DNA of 64,000 nucleotides from Apiospora phragmitis (Eukaryota; Ascomycota; Sordariomycetes; Amphisphaeriales; Apiosporaceae), in contig JAQQWL010000009.1 in the NCBI GenBank assembly GCA_038363925.1, positions 868,001 to 932,000 on the forward strand. Direction: 5' to 3'. The notes beneath the pieces were generated by a model. The model searched no databases. It had not been told where the DNA came from and saw only the letters and a program-made list of their open reading frames with translations. Every line of letters starts with the position of its first letter. Position 1 is the first letter of the stretch. A program made the translations under genes and the position numbers. Shown here piece after piece: positions 34,237 to 45,573 of this stretch.

Positions 34237-35589
34237 ATGGCTGCCACTCTCATCGATGTTGGGTCGTTGTCCTCGCTCACCCATACGCGATACACCATAT
34301 ACTTGTCTAGCGGAAAACGTCTAGTTTTGTTCCGCTTGCCCAGGATTGAAGCATCAACGCCTCAACCCCTTGGGTCGAATGAGTCTAAAGATGGATGGTC
34401 CTATTATGCCATGGAGGCCGAATGCCCTCATTCTGGCGGTCCCATGACCGAGGCTCACGTCGATATCGAAGATTCTGCTTACATCGCCTCCTGTCCATGG
34501 CATGCCTACGACTTCAACGTGGAGACGGGTGAATCGAGTTACGGCATCAAGGCTTGCACTTTCCCCGTCATCATACAAGATGGTAGAGTGTGTCTACAGT
34601 TCCCGGATCGTGACATCAGACTGGCCAAAGTCGAGCCTGTAAGTGAGAAGGTCAAGTTCAAGCATGGCCCGCGTACGGAAACCAGCAAAGGACCAGTATA
34701 CCTCGACGACAAGGCCACCATGTGCGACTGGTGCGTTCACATCCTGAACACTTCCAACCCTGAGCACAAGATCCTACTCACCACTCATTTCTTCTCCCTC
34801 TTCGCCACAAGAGAAGAGTCGTCAAATCCAATGAAACTGGGTGCCGGGACTATTAATCCGCCCGAGGAACCAGCACGCGAGGAGTCGAGTACAGTCGCCC
34901 CTGGCGCAATGCCCAAGGCCGGAAAAGGCGGCACACTCAAGAGCCGGATCGCCATGATGCACGCTCTTGCCAACATAGAACAGTGGGCTATAGACCTTGC
35001 TATCGACATATGTGTACGGTTTGCGACCTTTCGGACAAACCCATCGGCAGAGCAACCATCGCGTGAACTGCCGCGGACCTTTTATTACGACTGGCTCAAA
35101 GTCGCCAACGATGAGGCGAAGCACTTCTCTTTGCTCCGCAGTAGGCTCGAAGAACTTGGCAGCCATTTCGGCGCGTTGCCGGTGCACCATGGCCTCTGGG
35201 AGTCGGCCTCGACGACGGCGCACGATCTGCGATCCCGTATCAGCATCATCGCGCTCGTCCACGAAGCCCGCGGGCTCGACGTGAATCCCATGACGATTGA
35301 GAAGTTCCGCAGAGCGCAGGATATGGAAAGTGTCGATACGTTGACGATCATCCACAACGATGAGATCACGCACGTTACAACCGGCCACCGCTGGCTTACG
35401 TGGATTTGCAGCCAAGAAGGCACAGACCCGGTCGAGATATTCAGGAGCAATGTCAAGAAATACTTCTGGGGCGCCGTGAAGGGCCCCTTTAACGCAGAAG
35501 ACCGAGAGCGGGCTGGGTTGCACAAGGGCTTCTATGAGAATCTGGACGGGAAAGAGTACAAGACCGCCGAGATCATCGCCGGCGGTTGA
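34237..35589 (+). CDS. Rieske [2Fe-2S] domain fused to DUF455 ferritin-like domain
   Basis: Single-exon protein of 450 residues with no frame break. Residues ~10-125 form a Rieske domain: C63-P-H65 and C86-P-W-H89 are the four cluster ligands. Residues ~155-440 match DUF455, a ferritin-like family. Candidate diiron ligands are all present: E248 (IEQWAID), E293 and H296 (EAKH), E343 (HEARG), E376 and H379 (EITH), that is two ExxH motifs plus two lone carboxylates on helices. This suggests a self-contained oxygenase or hydroxylase in which the Rieske cluster feeds electrons to a diiron site. Substrate unknown; DUF455 is distantly related to the tRNA hydroxylase MiaE. No signal peptide, so soluble and intracellular. 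Confidence 0.9.
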   Translation: MAATLIDVGSLSSLTHTRYTIYLSSGKRLVLFRLPRIEASTPQPLGSNESKDGWSYYAMEAECPHSGGPMTEAHVDIEDSAYIASCPWHAYDFNVETGESSYGIKACTFPVIIQDGRVCLQFPDRDIRLAKVEPVSEKVKFKHGPRTETSKGPVYLDDKATMCDWCVHILNTSNPEHKILLTTHFFSLFATREESSNPMKLGAGTINPPEEPAREESSTVAPGAMPKAGKGGTLKSRIAMMHALANIEQWAIDLAIDICVRFATFRTNPSAEQPSRELPRTFYYDWLKVANDEAKHFSLLRSRLEELGSHFGALPVHHGLWESASTTAHDLRSRISIIALVHEARGLDVNPMTIEKFRRAQDMESVDTLTIIHNDEITHVTTGHRWLTWICSQEGTDPVEIFRSNVKKYFWGAVKGPFNAEDRERAGLHKGFYENLDGKEYKTAEIIAGG

Positions 35590-37007
35590 TGAGAATGTAG
35601 CACGGAATACGAAGAGTAAATGTTGCTGTCCCCGTCGTTTTCATATTCGGTTTGCAGCGACCAGCACTCGAGATTCCCCCTAGGTGCCAGACTACAGAAT
35701 GGAGGAAGGAAAACAAACGCTTTGATGCGACTGGAGTGCTGGACCGTTTCTGAAGATGTGGGCCAAAATACTCTTGGTAGCCCCTTCATGACGACGATTA
35801 CGAAAGCTGAGAAGAAAATCATTGCTTTGGGTGGCCATCGCCCAAACGAATCCCGATTTTTAAGCTTCTTTGGACCTGGTTTTGGAACGTGGTCTGGCCT
35901 GGATACTCCCAAAGCCGAGCGGCGCAGTCAATACCCTGAGACCCAATACCTTAATGAGGTGGGCCGCGCTGATCTAGACAAATCCGAAACAATGATTCAA
36001 TTTGATGGCCAGCGACCCGCACAACAAAGATGTCATAATGTTACTTCACTTGCCCATTCCACCACTTATCTAATGCGGATTCGGCTTCGAGCAGTCTGCA
36101 TCTGATGTCTGCGCTTAAGTTGAGAGAAAGCTATCGTCCCAATTACAGTCCTCGATAATGCCATCCCACTACACTAGGTTCGATGGTCTGAACATGGAGA
36201 CGACGTCAATCTACGTCTACCCGTTGACACCAATGCTTGCTTACTTGCTTACCTAAAATCTAACTCGAGATCGACTAGCGCCTCACTGTCAGGCGTGGCT
36301 TAATCGTTTCCGAACCAGCTTGGAACCGGAAGTCTAGAATACCGGCTGAGGGGCGTCATCCCAAGAAGGGGACGTTTGCGTCGCATTGCAGACACGGAGG
36401 GTGGTGTTGCTGCACCAATTCGCACCAGGCAAGCCTTTTAGCCGTTCCAGATTTGTCTCGAACCCCTGCCGTCCCCTGCCATCCCACCTCCAGCTCCCCC
36501 GCGGGAGCCTCAATTGCCCAGAAATGCCCCCCTGGGAATGCGTGGGCCTGGCCAGCCATCCCCACCCAAGTTTAAATCACCACCCCCGCCCATTAAGCTT
36601 CATTTGGCTGCGATCCAAACACGAGTTAATCTGGTTCCTACCGAGCTTCCCCCAGGCTTGCGAATGGGACAAAGCTTGGCCGGTTTGATCGCCCAATGTT
36701 TTCACAGTCCTCTGCTTGATATTCGTGTTGCTTTTGTAACGGGCCACGGCGTCAAGTGCACAGCCCTTACCTAATCCGGACGGCTCGACGCGTGTCGACC
36801 GTTGAGATCAGCCTCCCTTCCAGCATCGGCTCGTGCCTGGCTGACGCCCGCTAGCGCCCATGCGGTATGCGTCAGCACTAGATTGCCATTCTCTTCTACA
36901 CGGATAGACGCTTCACTTTCGACTGGGGTCATACTGGTAGCTTGTCCTGGGGTCGGGTTCAGGGGATTTTGTCAAACATGGCGCTTCCCGGCAGAGGGCC
37001 AAGTCTG
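35590..37007. other. Intergenic spacer upstream of the secreted peptide gene
   Basis: No ORF is convincing. The long upstream region, ending in a good TATA box, suggests a regulated promoter. Confidence 0.5.
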
Positions 37008-37014
37008 TATATAA
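37008..37014 (+). promoter_or_regulatory. TATA box of the small secreted peptide gene
   Basis: TATATAA lies 208 bp before the ATG at 37216; the leader downstream is C/A-rich with many ACCAAC and CAATC tracts, as in strongly expressed fungal genes. Confidence 0.55.
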
Positions 37015-37215
37015 GGTCCAAGTTGGGCCATCATCTTCGAGTGAACATTTCCATCTCTCAATCAACAATACCTGAACTTTCAGTCCCTACCAGTTTGTTC
37101 ACTTTAATTCATTTCATCTACCTGTACTGTGTACTTGTCGCCGGCCGACTTTCTTGACCAACTTTCACCAACACCCTCCACAAACAAGTCACTCGACCAA
37201 CCGACAACCGTCAAG

Positions 37216-37508
37216 ATGAAGTTCTCTCTCATTACTGCCTTTGCTTTCCTCGCTCTTGGCTCTGCCGAGCTCCGTACGTTACTCCCCAGCTTTTTCCTCT
37301 AGCTCCACTCGAGCGTGTGGTGCTCTTCTTCTGTTTATATGGTGTGGCCAGCAGCAGACACTAACATGTTGTTTTTCTCCCAATAGAAAAGGTCCGTCGT
37401 CAGACAGCACCTTCTGTCGAGGATGCCGCCATGTCCGACACCAACGGAAACGCCGTCAACTTCGACACGGCTGGTGTCAACATGGCCATGAAGAACTCTG
37501 GCCAGTAG
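37216..37508 (+). CDS. Small secreted peptide, 59 residues
   Basis: Two exons, 37216-37273 and 37387-37508, with intron GTACGT...CAATAG of 113 bp; the phases join exactly (C|AA gives Gln20). Residues 1-18 are a signal peptide (MKFSLITAFAFLALGSAE). The mature part begins with KVRRQ, a Kex2-type dibasic site at R23-R24, and ends with a 35-residue acidic-neutral peptide rich in Asn, Ala and Met with no cysteine. The start is in a strong context (gtcaagATGAAG). I recognise no family. Candidates are a secreted signalling peptide, a surface-active small protein or an effector; nothing in the sequence decides. Missed by length-based gene calling. Confidence 0.75.
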
Positions 37509-38378
37509 AGCTCCCCTACATTCTTTCTCTACATTGGAGAAGGGAATAGTCGACAAGCAAGCAAGCAGACAAAGCGTCCACCAACGGCGAATTTACCAAC
37601 CAGCACTGCGAGCATCATGGCTATTACCCATTCAACAACACTTTTTTCATTCGTTGGGTTCACGGAGTAGGATCGGGAGAGGGGAAGCGTATTGCCTCGA
37701 AGTTGGGCCCAAACCTTTTTTTTGGAGGATAGAAGAGCACTACTAATACAAGGGTTCTCACGATATTGCAATGATACAGATCGAATATATACCTTGGAGC
37801 CGCCGTATAGACCTAGCAGTTTTCTGCCCGGCTCCAAATAATAATATCCAAACCTCATCTAATGGCCTTCAATTTGCTGAGACACCTCAGTGACCAGTCC
37901 ATCAGATCGTAGATAGCACCATGTAACAGCACTGCTTGTTGCTCCTATGACCCGGCTCATCGATGTATTTTCTGTCAATGACCAAGGACATGGATTATTC
38001 CATAGACGTGTGTTGGCGGGCGTGGAATGTTTCTCTGATGGCCAGGAGTTGCTTTTGCTTTCCAGATCCCACCTACTTGTACAAAGGTAGGCCAATACAC
38101 ATAGGTCAACAATATGTAGTATAGTATACATGTAACCTACATGATAGTCCCCTTTGGGTGCTTTATCGTCGGCCACCAGACATATGACTCCCCAGTCCCC
38201 AGTCCCCCCTTCCCCCATAAGCTTACGACTACTGTATGTGGATCCGTCACCAACCCGTCTGCCTGAGCACCTCAAGCCCTACTCCACCACACTACTACAT
38301 AATCCATGATAAAAGCAGTATTTTTCAATAGCGGCCGACACAGTGTGCGACTACGGATAACGTCGTCTCATTACTACA
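37509..38378. other. Intergenic spacer
   Basis: 3' UTR of the peptide gene, then sequence without coding signal up to the tRNA. Confidence 0.5.
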
Positions 38379-38470
38379 GCGGACATAGCTCAGTTGGGAG
38401 AGCGCCAGACTGAAGTCTAACTTCGGGAACATCAATCTGGAGGTCGTGTGTTCAATCCACACTGGCCGCA
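38379..38470 (+). tRNA. tRNA-Phe (anticodon GAA) with a 19-nt intron
   Basis: A cloverleaf can be folded: acceptor GCGGACA with TGGCCGC, D arm around AGCTCAGTTGGGAGAGC, anticodon stem CCAGA/TCTGG, loop CTGAAGA, T arm GTGTGTTCAATCCACAC, discriminator A. The anticodon GAA is at 38412-38414. The intron TCTAACTTCGGGAACATCA (38416-38434) sits one base 3' of the anticodon, the standard place for nuclear tRNA introns. One acceptor pair (A5-G68) is a mismatch. Confidence 0.93.
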
Positions 38471-38477
38471 TGAATTC

Positions 38478-38482
38478 TTTTT
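38478..38482 (+). terminator. RNA polymerase III terminator
   Basis: TTTTT starts 8 nt after the tRNA 3' end. Confidence 0.8.
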
Positions 38483-41400
38483 GACTTTTCCCACGATTAG
38501 AAATAATGAGTACATTGTTTAGTCGGGAGAGAGTCCTGATCTTTTTTGCAGACAAGAAACTCCGAGCGAGAGGATATGAGTGATCAGTCCAGCATCGCCT
38601 CGTTATTATTATAGTAAGTACTATAACAGTGACTTGGTTGGCTAGCTGCATAACCCTATCTATATACTCGTGCGCACCATATATGCCTTTTCCAGGTTGT
38701 TAAGTGTCCGCAGTAGAGCAGAATCTGATGATGTGCTGGGCATGCGTCAAATCTCTGTTCAGTCGTAGCTGGGGAGTGCAAGACATATATATACCGGCCA
38801 TGTGTGTCCCACCACCCGTCTCGCAGCCAGCTATTTTATATCATGTTGCCGATCATTCTGTTGTCAGCAGGATTGGCTATTCGGTAAGGCTATGCCGACT
38901 TGATAAATCTTTAACCATCCAATTCTACGATATATGGCAATGCATCATGCTTCCTCTCTGATATATGAGACTACTGTAACGTTCACAGGCTTCGGACTTG
39001 TGCCCAAAGGATGCGTAGGATGCAAGGTCGGGAGAGCAGTGTGTTTCACGGCCTCGCCCAGGGGTGTGTTGTGTGGATTCGCTTCCTCTTCTACTACCTT
39101 AATCAGTAAAAAAAGGAAGCTCGTAAAGATGGTAATTATACTGAGATACATCCACCCCAGACGGGAGTAGAAGCCCTGATACTGTACTCCTCAGGAAGAC
39201 ACTTTATAAAAAGCAAGGAGAATAATAACGTATCTACTCCGGAGAGCGTACTGCTCGGATTATTGACCCTGATAAAACCGCGTTACCGTCGGCACGTGGC
39301 AAACTTAGTCGCGGAGTGGTTTCTCCCGAGGGCTAGGGTTCAAGATTCAGGATTCTTAAGATGTTTGTCGTCCAGCCGTGGCGTCTGCAAGAAGGACACT
39401 ACTAGTCTTGCAGCTCATAAGATAAGTCTTCAGTTGAGGGTTCAAGACATACACATGACTATATTTTTCGAAGGGCATGGTATTATAAAATAGCGAGGTG
39501 TTGTATAATAAGCTGACGAGAGAGACAGAAAGAACTCGCACAACACTCCAATTTCCTTTGTGGGCAGTATAGTAAGCAGGTTGTGGGGTTTCCAATTATA
39601 GAGATAGCATCAAATCGTCTACAGAAAAGTACCACTCTGTGGCCACGGGTGGGCTCCAGGGAGGGGCGGGAAACTGATCGAGCCAGGACCTCCTGGGCAT
39701 GCCAAACCGGCAGAAGCACAATATGCCGTATCGCCTGTGGGGGGATTATTGTACCTTCTCTATCGTCCTGCAGGATGGCACTAATCAGTAGTTCTTGCCC
39801 GCCTCTGGCCCTGAATATCGCAAGTTTCAGTCAACCATTGTGCTATATTACCCCTTTGAGTGTATCGTCCCGCCGGGTAATGCTCAACTTCGTGATTATA
39901 TGAGTCTTCGATCTTACCAGAAGGCTAGCCCGCTCAGCTCTTGCTTTACGGTATCCAACCCTGTCCGCTTGGCGAAGCTGCATCCTTGGTTTCCTTATGG
40001 TTGCTTTGGATCTTGACCAGCCTCCCGACTGCTTCAACGGGGGTCCTAAGCGGCGGCACAGTCCAACGCACTGCGATCATCATCGCCTGGCCTTTGCTTC
40101 TTCCGCCTTCACCCGTACTCTTACTTATGCTTGGCTGTATGGTACATGAACTAACAGCTAAGTATCGTAAAGTAAGCATACCAGGGGTACTCTTCCCCTT
40201 TTCGGTATGGTCGTCCAAAATGGAGGGAGTGAACTTCTCGGGTGAAGTGCGTTTTGGTAGGTCCGAGTTCTCATCCCCGAGGAGGTCTTTTGCGGCACGG
40301 GTGATCAGCCCTGGACCAGGGGTAGCTTCCGCCGCCAGGCCGCATAGACTTAGCCAAGGGGTTGTCCCATGGCCCTGGGACGCAAGAACTTATGATTCTA
40401 GCACGATCGGAATCCGTCCAGCCCATAGCTCTGGGTGCTTCCCTTTTTCTGTTTTGCGAGCGGGTTGGGGAAGATATTCCCCGTGAAGCCCAGGAGATTC
40501 TTCTGCTCAAGTTCACCGCACATCGACGGAGTGGATGATCCACCGTTTCAGCAGACGCTGTTAGTTTCTTCTACTTTACGTGTCAGAACTAACAACTGTA
40601 ATTCCTCCGACAGGACGGTTGGCAAGATTCTGAGCGCCTACTGTAATGCGTGCGTGTGCTGTCGGGGCCCCTCAATCTCCGTCGTCAGCAAAACTCAAAG
40701 TATTAGGACTTTATGCATAAATATCAATGAGATGTCAGATGTAATCTTAAGCCGCAAGCATGTTCATTCATACCATATCCCGAAACAAGCGAGATTGAAA
40801 TAAGCGCGGCCATGTCAGAAAGTCGGTGTCAAGCCGCAGCTGGGCAACCGTCCTTGGCGCGGGACGAAGGATTGGATACCTGGGGAGCAGCAGCCGGCTG
40901 GGAGGAGGCAGGGTATGGTAAATTCGACATAATCTTCTCGTAAACAAATACGACCATCATGCTATGTTGTCGCGACTCTCTCCAATCCTGCTCACGACTG
41001 GCAACCCTCATTAACGGGTCAAAATATATTTCATCTCCCTGCCCACATCAGCGACGAGCGTGGAGACATCTAAAAATAGAACGAAGAATGAAAATGTCCT
41101 CGGTCCCATTACCGAAAGGCTTGCCTAAGTACGTGGAGTATAGTAGTGTGTTTGGCGTATACCATAAGGTAATGACCCAACCTTCCAAAAACAACACTGG
41201 GGAGGTATCCAATTTCATAAGATGAATGAGTGAGTAGCTTAGCTAAGCCCAGGCGTTTCTTCTTTCGGACATAAGCATGTTTGTTGACCTGCTCAGCTTC
41301 GGACCCGATGGCTTGGCTTCTCGGGACACCGCTAATTACCTGACAGGGGCTAGGGCTTTTTTATTTTTTTGCTAGTGGCATGCACATGCCCTGCAGCTGT

Positions 41401-43015
41401 CAGTTTAGGTACTCCAAGGTCAGCAAAGCCCAAGCCAGGCAACCAGGTTCGGCTTCAATATTGGAAAGTAGGAAGAACCCTTAAATCCTTCCTGGAGCAT
41501 TGCATTGTATTGCGGTCGGCACAAGACCCGCTCCCAATTTCCACTGCTTAGACGAAGATGACAGCCACGGCGACGGCAAGCCGACAAGCATTCCAAGGTT
41601 ACGTTCATTGTGACTGTGTTCCGGGGTACAGTACAGCTGTTGCAGAGTGCCAATAAAGAGTGCCAATGAAGAAGTACAAGCTTGCATAAAGGTCGTGCCG
41701 AGCGGGGCTTGCTTTTACCCCATCCTCAAAGGACGCTGTCCTTGCTGGCTAAAGCACATCATCATAGCTCGCCAGCTTGACCCAATCCCAAAGCCGTTCT
41801 GATCAACGGATGAACCAGCAGCTACAGGACCTAGGCAGAGACCTAGTCTGCTAGTCATAGGGCCGTCTGACTATCGACGACTCCCCACTTGACTCAACGC
41901 ACCAGCGAAGCGGTGTCGAATCTGTCGATGCCAACATGCTAAATATAGCAGGTTAGCTGTCGGATCAACGGTCGACTGCTATTAGGTATCGACCGAACCA
42001 CTTCTTCGCGGCGATTCCACCCATAGCCTCGAAACTCAGCCCTGTCGAAAGCTTAGACGATCAGGAGGATGGATACATGGGGATACACGGGGAGCGGCAC
42101 TACAGCCGCTCGTCTAATGACATCCCCCTCCTTCGCAAACACCATCCGTTGCGTCGGCGTTTGTAGGCTCTGCTGGTGCTGGGAGGCACTGCTGCCTGAC
42201 AGTGTGTCGCGAATGGGGCCAAGGGTAAGATCGTTGACCACTGACACTCACGCACTACGGCCACCATGAGAACCAACACGCTCAGGTGTAATTGCATCAT
42301 GTAGGTCGAACTCTGAGAGCAAGGGATGCCAACACATCAACACCGGGTTCTGTGGGCCATCCTCGCTCTCCAATCAAACTTGGAACGGCAGGAAATAGAC
42401 CCAGGCACTACCTCCTCATCAGCCGCACGCCACTCGGCCCTTGGCTTCACAGACCAGCCTGGAACTAGCTAGGGCTTGGCCTGCTAGAGCAGCAAAGTTC
42501 CCCTTACCACTTGATCGCGCTCCAGGAGTGACTGTCGAGAGGTCCGTTGTGGCTCGGCAGGGTCCAATAGCGCAGCCTGTGTATCCCGACTAGAGGAGGC
42601 TGAGCTTCTCAATCTTCTGTTGGGGACCCGCGCTGGATGAGATTGCTCCCATGCTCGCCTTGCCTAGCTTCGAGGCTGGTCTGGCTGGCGCGGCCTGGGA
42701 ATGGTTACCAATCGCCCGTCACCCGGGTTTCAGCACCCCAAACGCCAGAGTGGCGGCTCTTATCGCCTCTCTTGTTTATAACACTAGCTGGCCCCCCATC
42801 TTCCATGTTGTACAGATGGCCTTTCGATATATCATTGACGACTAATTTCCTTTCCACTCTCTATTATACTGTCGACTACTATGAACAACTCGGTGTGACT
42901 ATTCAGCACGGCTCCCTTGCGTTTGAACCAAAGACGGTGGCACCTCCGTATTTATCTCCCTGGACACTTCGCCTCGACCTATAACAGCTGAGACTGTGGC
43001 ATTACTGTCGACACC
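38483..43015. other. 4.5-kb gene-poor region
   Basis: Many short ORFs on both strands but none with recognisable domains or consistent codon use. GGTTCAAG-type strings resembling tRNA B boxes occur near 39338 and 39438, but no cloverleaf forms. No terminal repeats or transposase fragments were found by eye. Confidence 0.45.
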
Positions 43016-44484
43016 ATGATCGGATCACATCGGGACCAGGCACACTTTGGCTTTGCCAAGTGGCGGAAGAGAATCTTGCTGCCATGTTGGTTCATACAGA
43101 TACCGCTGGAGCTCGGTCTGATGGGCGTCTTCTCCTACCGGCTTTCAAACTCAGTCAATTCCTACAAAGGAGAACCGGGCCAAATACCAACGGTGGAGTT
43201 CGTGTAAGTTACTCGTCCGCTCGAGCTCTCAATGTATGGTCCGCGTGCCTAATATTGCCACTTAGTTGGGAGGTTACCAATATCGCCTTTTCCTTGGCTT
43301 CGTTCGTGATCAACGCCATCCAAATCGCAAAGTTCCTTGCTGAAGCGTTGACACCCTTCGGTATGATGGTCGGCAATATCCTCAGCGTCACGCTCTCGAC
43401 GGCCATCTTGGCATTAGACGTCGTGGTGTACCTCCAACATACAGAAAAGGAGTACTCCATCATAGCCCTGGGGATGGACTGCGTTCTGCTGTAAGTTTAC
43501 CAGTCTTTGCTTTGTCGAGTTTATATCATACGCATGAAATTTCGCCATTCACCTGAGCCCGACTTCCAACCACGGCCATCACAGCCTGATCATCGAGCCC
43601 CTCAAGATTTGTACCTTTCCATAACAGCATGACTGACCTGTGGTAGATTCTTCACCATTGTGACAGCTATCTATGGAGTAACGGTCTATCGCCGTATGCT
43701 CATATATGATGATTACCATATTCCTCACAACGTGAAGCCCTTTGGTTTTGCGGCACCCGAAGACACAACTTACGATCCTCGAAGAAGTAGTGTGAACGTC
43801 AGCCCGGAGCACACGGCCGAGTTGGGGGCGGTATCGGAATCGAGGTCGCGCGGAGCAGCGTTCACCTCGATGCGTCGGAGCATCTCAGGAGAAGTCCCTC
43901 AGATATCGATAACGCCACAGCCGACCCGTCCCGACCACGAGCGGCGCACAAGTTTCGACCACAAGAGGGACACGCAGTACGAGGAATACGTCAGGAAACG
44001 GTCAGGCTCCTTCCAGAAGGAGGACATAGAGCGATCGATGGGATCGAATTTCAAATGGAACGAGAGACGCCCCTCAGAAACCATCGTCGGCACGGGTCTC
44101 GTACCCAGCGCCCTGGCGCGGCCCCGAGCCAACTCCGGAGGGCGGGTGTCGAGCTGGACCCTCAACCTGGGCGCCGAAACCCCCGACCCCGAACAGCAGA
44201 TCGGACACAGTCTCGTGAGCGTGCCGGAGTCGGGAGAGGAGGAGGACATCACGGCGGCCCGGCGGGGCAAGCAGAGGGCCCTCAGCGGGGACCGGGAGAC
44301 GCTCATGAGTAGCGCCAGCGTCAGCGCCTGCGACCGAACGCCGTCAGGGAAGAGCCTCGCGACGGTCAGCAGTATGTACTCTCAGGACGACGTCGCGCCC
44401 CTGCCCTCAGAAGAACGATATGAGGCGTTTCGGCCAAAGCGGTACTCGGCGTACCGCCCGCCCAACTCGAGGGCTTATTCATAG
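43016..44484 (+). CDS. Four-TM integral membrane protein with long disordered tail
   Basis: No named family recognised. Exons: 43016-43203, 43266-43490, 43647-44484; phases join exactly to 416 residues with no frame break. Four hydrophobic helices (from ILLPCWFIQIPLELGLMGVF, AFSLASFVINAIQIAKFLAE, GMMVGNILSVTLSTAILALD and LFFTIVTAIYGVTVY) take up the first ~155 residues. The remaining ~260 residues are polar, rich in Ser, Arg, Glu and Pro, with many potential phosphorylation sites (RRSSVN, RKRSGS, RRPSET). This layout is typical of fungal plasma-membrane or eisosome-type proteins whose tail is cytosolic, but assignment is inference. The ATG at 43016 follows caccATGA. Confidence 0.78.
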
Positions 44485-45573
44485 CGATTTGAGTTTACAA
44501 TACCACATTTTTCTCCGTTACTTTTCTAACCGACTATTGTTGTGATGTGTTTTGTTTCTTGGACTTACTCGGCTCGTCGTTACGACGGTTTCTTCCCACT
44601 CTCCCGAAAATTCGTTTCACCGTCGGGGGAACATCTATTTTGAGAGGTAATCTCCCCCGAGGGAAAGAAGCATAATCTTCGATGACAAGTTCGAATCTTA
44701 TCAGCACTAGTGGTCTATCGTGTTGACTCTTTTCTCCCCATCCGCCGCGCAGCCACCAGCGTCGAGTATGACGCTGCTGGGCATATAGTGTAACGCCCCT
44801 TACCAAGTACGTTTTCTATGGTAAGGAATAATTCAAACTTAGCCACCCAGGCTCGTACTCTTCCTGACTTACCACCAACCGAATTCCTCTTAAAATGACT
44901 CCGAGCATGCACTTTTGCCCACAGAATTCGGCAAGATGTATGGCGCATCTTATTTGCGCAATAGACTCTAAAACGGGATATCTGTTTTGAACACTAAGCT
45001 ACGCGCGTCATTGTCTATTTTTCTGACGGCGTTGCGGCCGATCTTAACGTCGAGCCCATCGTTCTTTCTTATCCTGTTCTAGCAACCCGTTCAATAGCTC
45101 TCCGAAGTAGTGGCGGAGAGATCGCGTTTGGTTCTGGTTATTATATCTACCTAGTTTGTGCCCCTGAAGTAAAACTTGCTGGCACAGAACACCCGGAATC
45201 TGACCCGGAACGAAGTCCAACTTCCAAACCTAATGCCTTGGCCAGCGACAGATGTCGTACTTTGCCGGCATCCTGGAGCCTGGAAAGATTAATGAGTCGT
45301 TTAATGGGAACCTGTTTTCCTCGGGAGACCATAAGTTTCACATGCGTTGTGTATCAAGCCTTGCGCCACCTAGACGGAACCCGGAAAATTTAATATTTAT
45401 ATAATTTGTATTTAATAAGTGGAGAAAATATTAATGGTTATAATAATATCGTAATAACTTATAACCCGATTAAGTTTAACGAATCTACTAATCTATGCCC
45501 GTTTTCAATGTATTTCGCTGGGAATTCAGATTTCCTGGCAAGATGTCGTGAATGCGCCACAGACCGCTCACCT
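44485..45573. other. Intergenic spacer between convergent genes
   Basis: Includes a strongly AT-rich stretch at about 45388-45490. No gene seen. Confidence 0.5.

Noticed and set aside
39290..39360. tRNA-like A and B box strings
   Set aside because: No acceptor or anticodon stem can be formed, so no tRNA is called.
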